Shown here in pieces: positions 36,641 through 44,112 of a stretch of 64,000 nt of DNA. Position 1 is the stretch's first letter. The number at the start of each line of letters is the position of its first letter. Under the pieces are notes generated by a model. The model was not told the origin of the DNA, ran no database searches, and saw only the letters and a list, made by a program, of their open reading frames with translations. The stretch is taken from assembly GCA_947253885.1 (NCBI GenBank), contig CAMYAO010000003.1, positions 62,001-126,000 of the forward strand. The letters run 5' to 3'. The DNA comes from an uncultured Clostridium sp. GTDB lineage: Bacteria; Bacillota; Clostridia; Lachnospirales; Lachnospiraceae. Both the position numbers and the translations under genes were made by a program.

Positions 36641-37318
36641 ATGAAACTACTATTAGCAGAAGATGAAGAAGCATTGGCAAGACCGCTGATCACCATTTTG
36701 CAACACAGCGGTTATGAAGTGGAACATGCCAATAACGGAGAAACGGCACTCGCAATGATTTCTGCCAAATCCTATGACGGTGTCATTATGGATATAATGA
36801 TGCCCAAACTCTCGGGTATCGAAGTTCTCACCACCCTGAGATCTTCCAAGAATTTCATTCCGGTATTGCTGTTAACTGCCAAAGGCGAAGTGGAAGACCG
36901 TGTAAACGGATTGGATGCAGGAGCAAATGACTACCTGACAAAGCCGTTTGCAATGAACGAACTTTTAGCTCGTGTCCGTGCCATGCTTCGAACGGCAGAG
37001 CGGAGTACAAAATCCGTTCTGGAATATCAGAACATTGTCTTAGATCTCTCTTCCTATGAATTAAAGGGACCAAGTTCCAGTATTCGACTGTGTAAAGAAG
37101 AATCCGAGATGCTCGGACTGCTGATTCAACAGTCAGACAGTCCCATTGACAGTTCCTCACTGCTGCAGAAAGTCTGGACAGAGGATCCCGACTCCGATTC
37201 CGATACGACCGATATTTATGCCTCCTATCTGAAAAAGAAGTTGGATTCCGTCCATGCTACCTTTACCATACTTTCAGATAACACAACCTACCGTTTAGAG
37301 GATAAGACTCATGATTGA
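36641..37318 (+). CDS. OmpR-family response regulator
   Basis: 225 residues. The receiver domain has the phosphoacceptor Asp in VIMDIMMPKLSG and Lys in DYLTKPFAMNELL. The C-terminal winged helix is divergent (RLCKEESEMLGLLIQ, TTDIYASYLKKKL). It starts at the base after the alarmone synthetase stop and overlaps its kinase by eight bases, so all three are one unit. The target is unknown. Confidence 0.88.
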   Translation: MKLLLAEDEEALARPLITILQHSGYEVEHANNGETALAMISAKSYDGVIMDIMMPKLSGIEVLTTLRSSKNFIPVLLLTAKGEVEDRVNGLDAGANDYLTKPFAMNELLARVRAMLRTAERSTKSVLEYQNIVLDLSSYELKGPSSSIRLCKEESEMLGLLIQQSDSPIDSSSLLQKVWTEDPDSDSDTTDIYASYLKKKLDSVHATFTILSDNTTYRLEDKTHD

Positions 37319-38543
37319 TAAAGTTCGTAAAAAATTTATTTTATCCACTATGCTGGCATCTCTGATTGTTATCTTTCTGGTTATTCTGGGAGTCAGTACC
37401 ACGATCTACCGCAATTACACCTTTCAAGCAGATACTCTGCTTTATTACATTGCACAAAATCACGGCAGTTTTCCGGAGGATATCAATGATGATACCCTAA
37501 ATAATTCACAAAAACGAATTATCACTGCAGAAACACCGTTCAGTACCCGATATTTTACTGTCACCTATAAAAATGACAGGGCAAAAGTAGATATTTCCAA
37601 AATTTCTACCGTCTCCAAAAATCAGGCGAAGCAGTATACCGACCGGGTTCGCAGGCGGAACAATACTTACGGCACCTATAAATATTATCGCTATTTGGTC
37701 TACGATATTTCCAAAACGGAGACCATGGTCATCTTTCTGGACTTCTCTATTTCGGCCACTACCTTTTATACCTTGGTACGATATGCCTTCCTGATCGGAT
37801 TTTTCGCCTTTCTCGGTGTATCACTGCTGGTACTTCTGCTTTCCAAAAAGGCAATTCGTCCTATGGAAAAAAACTTTGAGATGCAAAAACGCTTTATTAC
37901 AGATGCGGGTCATGAGTTAAAAACGCCCCTCGCTATTATTTCCGCAAATGCCGATGTTTTAGAGCTGGAGCACGGAAAAAATGAATGGGTAGACAGTATC
38001 CGACAACAAACAGCACATCTCGGGAAGTTGATACGAAATTTACTGACCCTGTCCCGTCTGGATGAAAACGGCATCCGGAACAGTCTGCAACCGGTTTCCC
38101 TTTCTTCTTTATTAAAAGAACAGGTACAGAGTTTTCTTCCTTTGGCAAAAAGCAGGGAATTGAAAATTGAAATTGAACATTTGGAGGAGATTGTGATTTC
38201 CGCAAATCCGGACAGCATGGAAATGCTATTCTCCATACTGCTTGAAAATGCCACAAAATACAGTACCGAGCCTAAGGAACCGATTCGTATCTCTATGAAA
38301 CGCTCCGGCAAATATGCACTGATCTGTATCAGCAATTCCTACGCTCCCGCACTGACTTCCGAGCAGTTAAAACATATTTTTCTCCGATTCTATCGAACAG
38401 ATGTCTCCAGAAACAGCAAATCAGGAGGCTATGGCATCGGTTTGTCTATTGCCAAATCGATTACGGAGATGCACAAGGGAAAGATCCGTGCCGTCATGCA
38501 GAGCGGAGATCGCATCGTATTTAAGATACAATTGCCTGTTTAG
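37311..38543 (+). CDS. Sensor histidine kinase
   Basis: 410 residues. A first membrane helix (about 12-32), an extracellular region of about 130 residues and a second helix (about 158-178) are followed, with little linker, by the HisKA motif GHELKTPLAIIS and the ATPase domain (LLENATKYS, GGYGIGLSI). The large external domain suggests a periplasm-facing ligand. The NG1 box has lost the common DxGxG (ISNSYAPAL in its place), so activity may be altered. Partner of the preceding regulator. Confidence 0.85.
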   Translation: MIDKVRKKFILSTMLASLIVIFLVILGVSTTIYRNYTFQADTLLYYIAQNHGSFPEDINDDTLNNSQKRIITAETPFSTRYFTVTYKNDRAKVDISKISTVSKNQAKQYTDRVRRRNNTYGTYKYYRYLVYDISKTETMVIFLDFSISATTFYTLVRYAFLIGFFAFLGVSLLVLLLSKKAIRPMEKNFEMQKRFITDAGHELKTPLAIISANADVLELEHGKNEWVDSIRQQTAHLGKLIRNLLTLSRLDENGIRNSLQPVSLSSLLKEQVQSFLPLAKSRELKIEIEHLEEIVISANPDSMEMLFSILLENATKYSTEPKEPIRISMKRSGKYALICISNSYAPALTSEQLKHIFLRFYRTDVSRNSKSGGYGIGLSIAKSITEMHKGKIRAVMQSGDRIVFKIQLPV

Positions 38544-38550
38544 AGTATGC

Positions 38551-38579
38551 TTTACTTATTTTATTACCCGATTTATATC
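38551..38579 (+). promoter_or_regulatory. Possible proA promoter
   Basis: TTTACT (38551-38556), 17 bases, TATATC (38574-38579), partly overlapping a CCGAT/ATCGG palindrome (38569-38582). Confidence 0.4.
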
Positions 38580-38595
38580 GGTCTAGGAGGATATT

Positions 38596-39885
38596 ATGGA
38601 TTCCATCAAAGAAATTACAAAAAAAATGAAAATACAAAGTCCTGTTATGGCAGGTATTTCCATCGAAGATAGAAACAAAGCACTTGATTCCGTAAGGAAA
38701 ATTCTGTTGCAGCATCAAAATGAGATATTCACAGCCAATCAAAAAGATTTGCTTACCGCTCAAAAAGAAGAGATCGCACCGGCTGTTCTGAAACGGCTGA
38801 AATTTGATGAAGACAAACTGGCAGCTGTCATATCAGGCATCGACAGTCTGATCGGATTGCCGGATCCGATCGGTCAGTTGCTTCTTGCCCGGGAATTGGA
38901 TAAAGGACTTACCCTCTATCGTCAGACGTGTCCGATCGGTGTAATAGGTGTAATCTTTGAAGCTCGTCCGGACGCTTTGATTCAAATATCCACACTCTGC
39001 TTAAAAAGCGGAAACTGTGCGATATTGAAGGGTGGAAGTGAAACACTTCATACCAACAAGATTCTATTTCAACTGATCCATTCAGCCGTTGTTGCCTCTG
39101 GTTTACCGGAGCTGTGTCTGTATCAGGCGGAAGCAAGAGAAGAGATTTCGCAGCTTCTGGATTGCCATGAAAGTGTTGATCTGCTGATTCCGAGAGGATC
39201 CAACAGCTTTGTTTCCTATATTATGAATCACACAAAGATTCCGGTTATGGGACATGCTGACGGTATTTGTCATACTTATATCGACAAGGACTGTGATATA
39301 GACGCCATGCTTCCGGTCGTAGTCGATGCAAAAACACAATATACTGCCGCATGCAACACAACCGAAACACTGCTTGTTCATAAAGATATTGCAGCGGAAT
39401 TTCTGCCGAAACTGCAACGTGCCTATAAGGCTGCTCAGGTAGTAATCCGCGGCACAAAAGAAGTACAAAGCTATATTAGCTGTGAGCCCGCATCCGATAA
39501 AGACTTTTCTACGGAATATTTGAGTCTTATGATCTCTGTAAAAATCGTAAAGTCTTTGGAAGAAGCTATTTTGCATATTAATACCTACGGTTCTCACCAC
39601 ACAGATGCCATTTTGACTAAAAATAAAGAATCCGCTCTCCGCTTTATGGAATTAGTGGATTCTGCCGGTGTATATCACAACTGCTCCACCAGATTTGCAG
39701 ACGGTTTTCGATACGGCTTCGGTGCCGAAGTAGGTATCAGCACCGGTAAGCTTCATGCAAGGGGACCGGTCGGTCTGGACGGACTTGTCACTTACAAGTA
39801 TAAATTATTCGGTCATGGTCAAATTGTTGCCGATTATGCCTCCGGAAAATCTGAATTTCATTTCAAAGACCTTCCGTTAGACTGA
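38596..39885 (+). CDS. proA: Glutamate-5-semialdehyde dehydrogenase
   Basis: 429 residues of the ALDH fold. The catalytic Cys is in TAACNTTETLLVH and the diagnostic VGLDGLVTYKYKL stands at the C terminus, with GFGAEVGISTGKLHARGPVG. It reduces gamma-glutamyl phosphate in proline synthesis. The usual partner proB is not adjacent, so it is elsewhere or in a different arrangement. GGAGGATATT precedes the ATG. Confidence 0.94.
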   Translation: MDSIKEITKKMKIQSPVMAGISIEDRNKALDSVRKILLQHQNEIFTANQKDLLTAQKEEIAPAVLKRLKFDEDKLAAVISGIDSLIGLPDPIGQLLLARELDKGLTLYRQTCPIGVIGVIFEARPDALIQISTLCLKSGNCAILKGGSETLHTNKILFQLIHSAVVASGLPELCLYQAEAREEISQLLDCHESVDLLIPRGSNSFVSYIMNHTKIPVMGHADGICHTYIDKDCDIDAMLPVVVDAKTQYTAACNTTETLLVHKDIAAEFLPKLQRAYKAAQVVIRGTKEVQSYISCEPASDKDFSTEYLSLMISVKIVKSLEEAILHINTYGSHHTDAILTKNKESALRFMELVDSAGVYHNCSTRFADGFRYGFGAEVGISTGKLHARGPVGLDGLVTYKYKLFGHGQIVADYASGKSEFHFKDLPLD

Positions 39886-39886
39886 T

Positions 39887-39915
39887 TTTACATTTCAGTT
39901 AGATGATGCTATCAT
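39887..39915 (+). promoter_or_regulatory. Promoter of the HMA-domain protein
   Basis: TTTACA (39887-39892), 17 bases, TATCAT (39910-39915), starting two bases after the proA stop. Confidence 0.5.
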
Positions 39916-39956
39916 AAAGAGGCACTAGGAAATTGTGATAGAAAAGGAGCAACTCT

Positions 39957-40205
39957 ATGCAAAAATACACATTAAAGATTGACGGTATGTCTTGTGGAAT
40001 GTGTGAAAGCCACGTCAATGACACAATCCGAAATCATTTTAAAGTAAAAAAAGTAAAATCCTCCGCTTCCAAAGGAGAAACTCTTATTTTAGCAGAGGAT
40101 CTTGAGGAGTCCGCAGTCAAAGCCGCATTAGATCCTACCGGCTACCGCCTGCTGTCTTTTCATAGTGAGCCTTATGTAAAAAAAGGATTGTTCGGAGGAT
40201 TTTAA
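39957..40205 (+). CDS. Heavy-metal-associated domain protein, CopZ-like
   Basis: 82 residues. The MxCxxC metal motif (GMSCGMCESHV) sits at residues 10-15 of a ferredoxin-like HMA fold. It probably carries Cu(I) or another soft metal. There is no P-type ATPase or CopY/CsoR regulator next to it, so the partner is elsewhere. The C-terminal tail (EPYVKKGLFGGF) is longer than in simple CopZ. AAAGGAGCAAC precedes the ATG. Confidence 0.82.
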   Translation: MQKYTLKIDGMSCGMCESHVNDTIRNHFKVKKVKSSASKGETLILAEDLEESAVKAALDPTGYRLLSFHSEPYVKKGLFGGF

Positions 40206-40220
40206 TTCTTTCCTGATCAT

Positions 40221-40267
40221 AAAAAAACAGAGTAAACATATTGTACGATATGTTTGCTCTGTTTTTT
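40221..40267. terminator. Bidirectional terminator
   Basis: An 18-bp stem (AAAACAGAGTAAACATAT/ATATGTTTGCTCTGTTTT, one mismatch) with T runs on both strands. It ends the HMA gene and overlaps the stop of the gene on the other strand. Confidence 0.85.
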
Positions 40268-40607
40268 ACTTCGGCTCTCCCTCTTGAATATAGCCATTTT
40301 CCTTGATCTGAAAATACCGTACACCTTTTTCTGTACGAAGATTTACAGTCAATGCCTTCTCATAGACAAGATATCCTACATTGATTACAAGAAGATCCTC
40401 TTTACCTGCAATCTCTCTGACACAGGGACTCAGGTAGGAAAAAATCTGCGATCTGAGCAGTGGATAATTTCCCTGTACAGCTGCCGACTTTCCCTTCTCT
40501 ATCAATTCATACCCCAATCCCGGTCTCGTATTCGATACCAGTTCCTTTACACAGTCATAGATTCCGAATGCTGCTACCAGCTGAATCTCTGTTACCTCTA
40601 TCTGCAT
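40266..40607 (-). CDS. Protein of unknown function
   Basis: 113 residues, started at ATG 40607, which has AAAGGAGCATAT; an upstream ATG at 40649 would overlap the XRE stop and has no site. The protein has no membrane segment, begins MQIEVTEIQLVAAFGIYDC and contains SQIFSYLSPCVREIAGKED and VGYLVYEKALTVNL. I do not recognise its family. It lies 34 bases after the XRE regulator and may be its partner. Confidence 0.6.
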   Translation of the reverse strand: MQIEVTEIQLVAAFGIYDCVKELVSNTRPGLGYELIEKGKSAAVQGNYPLLRSQIFSYLSPCVREIAGKEDLLVINVGYLVYEKALTVNLRTEKGVRYFQIKENGYIQEGEPK

Positions 40608-40641
40608 ATATGCTCCTTTGTGCTCCGGTATATCACTTTGT

Positions 40642-41256
40642 TTATTCATCCTTTGTCAGCACTTTTTTCTGCCAACTCCGTTTCCCACATTTCGGGCATA
40701 CCATATACCTCGTTCTCCCGGTATGAGCAGCAAATAATACCTGTTTATAAGAAGGGACATACTGATGGTGACAACACCCGCATTCATAATATCCCGCTTT
40801 TTGTTCGATTTGTATGCAAAAGACCAATCCGATTATAAAAATACCGGCACCGAACAGAATCAAACTGATACGAGCAACTGTCGGCATCTGTATCAGGCTT
40901 GCCGAAAAAATCAAAACAATAAAAGAAACGGTTGCCATATAGCCTATTACCATTTCCATGGTAAGAAGCTTTTTTGCATACTCTTCATTTGCTTTTTTCA
41001 ATTTCAGCATGTTTTCTTCCGCATATTTATCATAAGACTCTACTATAATCTTTTCACCTGATAACAGTTCATTTACATTGATATTAAGACATTTGCACAG
41101 TTCCAACATAATTCCGGAATCCGGTAACGACTTTCCTGTCTCCCACTTCGATACAGCTCTGTCTGTAATCCCGAACCGTTCCGCAAGCTCTGCCTGTGTC
41201 ATGCCCTGTTCTTTTCTACAGGATGCGATAAATTTTCCGATCTTACCCATATTCAT
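40642..41256 (-). CDS. XRE-family regulator with membrane helices and zinc-ribbon-like tail
   Basis: 204 residues. The N-terminal helix-turn-helix (EQGMTQAELAERFGITDRAVSKWETG) is followed by a linker, two hydrophobic helices (about 103-124 and 130-148) and a C-terminal part with four cysteines in two pairs (CGCCHH and CPKCG). This architecture recurs in Firmicutes as a membrane-attached regulator; its ligand is unknown. It is upstream of the 113-residue unknown protein. Confidence 0.8.
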   Translation of the reverse strand: MNMGKIGKFIASCRKEQGMTQAELAERFGITDRAVSKWETGKSLPDSGIMLELCKCLNINVNELLSGEKIIVESYDKYAEENMLKLKKANEEYAKKLLTMEMVIGYMATVSFIVLIFSASLIQMPTVARISLILFGAGIFIIGLVFCIQIEQKAGYYECGCCHHQYVPSYKQVLFAAHTGRTRYMVCPKCGKRSWQKKVLTKDE

Positions 41257-41373
41257 AACGAATGCCTCTCTTTCTGTTTCTTAAACTATAGCAGACAATC
41301 GCCTGATATTGTACAAACCGTAGGTTGAGTCGAAAAATACACAAAACATAGTTCCTTGTCTTGTCAATCGAAC

Positions 41374-42165
41374 TCAATAACGAACCTTTACCAAAACCAG
41401 CCCTTCCGGCGGTGCCGTAAATCCTGCCGCACTCCGGTTTTTCTCCTCCAGAATCGCCTGCATAGATGTTACCGGTATCTTTCCGATTCCGACTTCTATC
41501 AAAGTTCCGGTTAAAATTCTGACCATATTTTGTAAAAAACCGTCACCGGTATATTCTATTACAATCTCCTCTCTTTCCTCTCTGATCTCGATGGAAAAAA
41601 GCGTTCGTATTCTGGATTTTTTCATATGTTTGTTCCCACAGAAAGATGTAAAATCATGAGTTCCGCACAACTTTTCCGCTGCCGCTCTCATGGCTGCTGT
41701 ATCTAGTTGTTTTTCTGTGTAGGTGTATACGTACTTTCGTTCAAATACATTTGGAATAAAAGATGTATAAATGCGATATCGATAAGTTTTATTTACTGCA
41801 TGATACCTTGCATGAAAGTGCTCCGGCACTTTTTCTATAGAAAGAACCGCAATGTCTTGAGGAAGATAGGCATTCATATAATGCAATAAGGCTTCCGGTT
41901 CCAGATAAGTCCGATACTCCTTTCGATCGGATATCCCTTTCGGATCAAGCGGCAAATGCACATTGGCAATCTGGGCAAGTGCATGTACTCCGGAATCTGT
42001 TCTCCCCGAGCCGATTACTGCTACCGGTTCCCTGCACAGCTCTCCCAGCACTTTCTGAAGCTTTCCCTGTATGGTATTTTCCTCCTTTGGCTGTATCTGC
42101 CAGCCTTTATAGCGACTCCCGTCATATGCGATCACAAATTTGTAATTCTGAAATTGCTGCTTCAT
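41374..42165 (-). CDS. truA: tRNA pseudouridine synthase A
   Basis: 263 residues. The catalytic Asp57 is in GSGRTDSGVHALAQ, with AYDGSRYKGWQIQP at the N terminus and the GDGFLQNMVRIL motif at the C end. It makes pseudouridine at positions 38-40 of tRNA anticodon stems. It starts three bases after the short-chain dehydrogenase stop, the last gene of the sbcDC run. No terminator is obvious behind it. Confidence 0.95.
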   Translation of the reverse strand: MKQQFQNYKFVIAYDGSRYKGWQIQPKEENTIQGKLQKVLGELCREPVAVIGSGRTDSGVHALAQIANVHLPLDPKGISDRKEYRTYLEPEALLHYMNAYLPQDIAVLSIEKVPEHFHARYHAVNKTYRYRIYTSFIPNVFERKYVYTYTEKQLDTAAMRAAAEKLCGTHDFTSFCGNKHMKKSRIRTLFSIEIREEREEIVIEYTGDGFLQNMVRILTGTLIEVGIGKIPVTSMQAILEEKNRSAAGFTAPPEGLVLVKVRY

Positions 42166-42168
42166 CTG

Positions 42169-42942
42169 TCAGACCTTCTTTTTTTGCTGTCGTGCTATCA
42201 TCGGCAACTGCAGACTGACCGGTATCAATTTACTAAAAAGTGTCGCTGCCTGCAATGCTCTTCCCGGAACAATAATTATCTTTTTCTTCTGCATCTGACG
42301 ACAGGCTTCTCTTACACACTCCGTTACCTTCATTCCCTTTAATGCAAAACGTACATTTGCCACGGAATTGAATTCTGTATGAACCGGTCCCGGACACAAC
42401 GCTCCTACATAGACCCGACTGTGTTTTTGCTTTAATTCAAACGCAATTGCTCTTGTGAAACTGACTACATATGATTTTGAAGCATAATATGCCGCCATGT
42501 ACGGTCCGGCAGGCAACAAACCCGCACTGGATGCGACATTGAGTAAATATCCCCGATTTTCTTTTACGAATCGATTCAGAATCCCTTTTGAAAAAATCTG
42601 TACCGCCTTGATATTCACATTTGTCATTTCCAGTTCTTTCTCCAAAGCGGTTGTCTCATAAGTCCCACAGTCGCCAAACCCTGCATTGTTAATAAACAGT
42701 TCAACCGGAACTTTCTCCAATTCTTTTAATACCCTGTAACATTCCTCCTCTTTGCTTACATCTGCACAAATATATCCCGCCTTCACATGATAATATTCTT
42801 CCAGTTCTTTACATAACTGTACTAAACGCTGCTCTCTTCTCGCAACTAAAATCAGCGGATACCCTTTTAATGCCAACTGCTTTGCAAACTCTCTTCCGAT
42901 TCCGGAGCTTGCACCTGTTATAACTGCATAAGATTGTTTCAT
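42169..42942 (-). CDS. Short-chain dehydrogenase/reductase
   Basis: 257 residues of the SDR family. The dinucleotide motif is TGASSGIGREFA and the catalytic Tyr/Lys are in YYASKSYV with Ser in VASSAGLL. NNAGFGDCG is the structural motif. The substrate is unknown; C-terminal residues (VSLQLPMIARQQKKK) suggest a membrane-associated relative of the YvaG/DltE-like group. It follows the CapA gene by 10 bases. Confidence 0.87.
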   Translation of the reverse strand: MKQSYAVITGASSGIGREFAKQLALKGYPLILVARREQRLVQLCKELEEYYHVKAGYICADVSKEEECYRVLKELEKVPVELFINNAGFGDCGTYETTALEKELEMTNVNIKAVQIFSKGILNRFVKENRGYLLNVASSAGLLPAGPYMAAYYASKSYVVSFTRAIAFELKQKHSRVYVGALCPGPVHTEFNSVANVRFALKGMKVTECVREACRQMQKKKIIIVPGRALQAATLFSKLIPVSLQLPMIARQQKKKV

Positions 42943-42952
42943 AATCGCTCCT

Positions 42953-44080
42953 TTATTCCGATTTGATTACCTTGTTCCACAATAGTCGTAAATTTGTAGC
43001 GGAGAATTCCGGATACTGCTGTTTCAATTCATGCAGACCGGACAAATCATCTGAATACTCCTCCAGAAAGTAAACGGTAGTATCTGTTTTGGTTGTATGG
43101 GTCACAACCGGGATAAACTGATAGTCACAAACCTTTGTCTGACCGCTTTCTTTTTTAAAAGTTACCGTTGCCATCCCTCCGAGTACCGTCGGTATTTTAT
43201 CCTGTCCCGACATGAAATTACCACAAGAGTAAAATACAATTCCGCTCTTTCCGTTTGAAGTTGTTACCTTTTCATAGGGTTGTACCACATGCGGGTGTGC
43301 ACAGATCACAACATCCGCTCCTGCATCGATCAGATCCCTTATATATGTTTTCTGATAATTGTTAGGTTTTTGTGCATATTCCGTACCAATATGAACAAAG
43401 CAGACTGTGGCATCCGCTTCCCTTTCCGCTGTCTTAATATCGTTGATAAAACGGGTCTTCTGATCTAAAGTATCTACCATATAGGCAGATCCTGCAGGTA
43501 TCTTATGTGCAATATTTACACCGAAGGTATAATTGAACATCGCAAGCTTTATATTATTTTTTTCAATTATATCTATCTTTTTCGCTTCTTCCCTGCTCCC
43601 GTGTATTCCCAAAAGCTTTATATCCGGATGTTTTTGCTTCCAATAGTTCAAGGTACTCCTAACACCATACTCCCCCTTATCCCAGGTATGATTGTTGGCA
43701 GACAGAACAATATCAAATCCGGCATCCGCCAAAGCATCCCCCATAGCCTCCGGAGTTCCGAAGTCCGGATATCCGCTTATCCTGCTCTGATCTTTTACAA
43801 AAATAGATTCCTGATTTACCACTGCAATATCATACTTGGAAATCCTGTCCTTTACAGAAGCATAAACAGATTGAAAATCATAGGTCTGCGTAGATGCATT
43901 ATAAGCATTCTGATAAACATTCCGGTGCACCAGATTATCTCCGACTGCTGCAAGTGTTACCTGATTTTTCTCTATGGTCATTTCGGTTTTCGATTCGGGC
44001 TTTGCCGTTTTCTGCTTTTTTGCTCCGCACCCAAACAACAAAGAAACCGCCAATAAACTCATAAGAATTATTCGTTTCAC
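42953..44080 (-). CDS. CapA-family lipoprotein
   Basis: 375 residues. A lipoprotein signal (SLLFGCGAKK, lipobox Cys18) is followed by the CapA/PGA metallophosphatase-like fold: AVGDNLVHRNVY, VVNQESIF, LSANNHTWDKG, HIGTEYAQK and CAHPHVVQPYE. In capsule operons CapA helps poly-gamma-glutamate export; here no cap genes are nearby, so the substrate is unclear. It sits between the GTPase-NYN fusion and the SDR gene. Confidence 0.86.
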   Translation of the reverse strand: MKRIILMSLLAVSLLFGCGAKKQKTAKPESKTEMTIEKNQVTLAAVGDNLVHRNVYQNAYNASTQTYDFQSVYASVKDRISKYDIAVVNQESIFVKDQSRISGYPDFGTPEAMGDALADAGFDIVLSANNHTWDKGEYGVRSTLNYWKQKHPDIKLLGIHGSREEAKKIDIIEKNNIKLAMFNYTFGVNIAHKIPAGSAYMVDTLDQKTRFINDIKTAEREADATVCFVHIGTEYAQKPNNYQKTYIRDLIDAGADVVICAHPHVVQPYEKVTTSNGKSGIVFYSCGNFMSGQDKIPTVLGGMATVTFKKESGQTKVCDYQFIPVVTHTTKTDTTVYFLEEYSDDLSGLHELKQQYPEFSATNLRLLWNKVIKSE

Positions 44081-44112
44081 TTTACTCTCTCCACCTTTTG
44101 TTTTTTCTTGTA

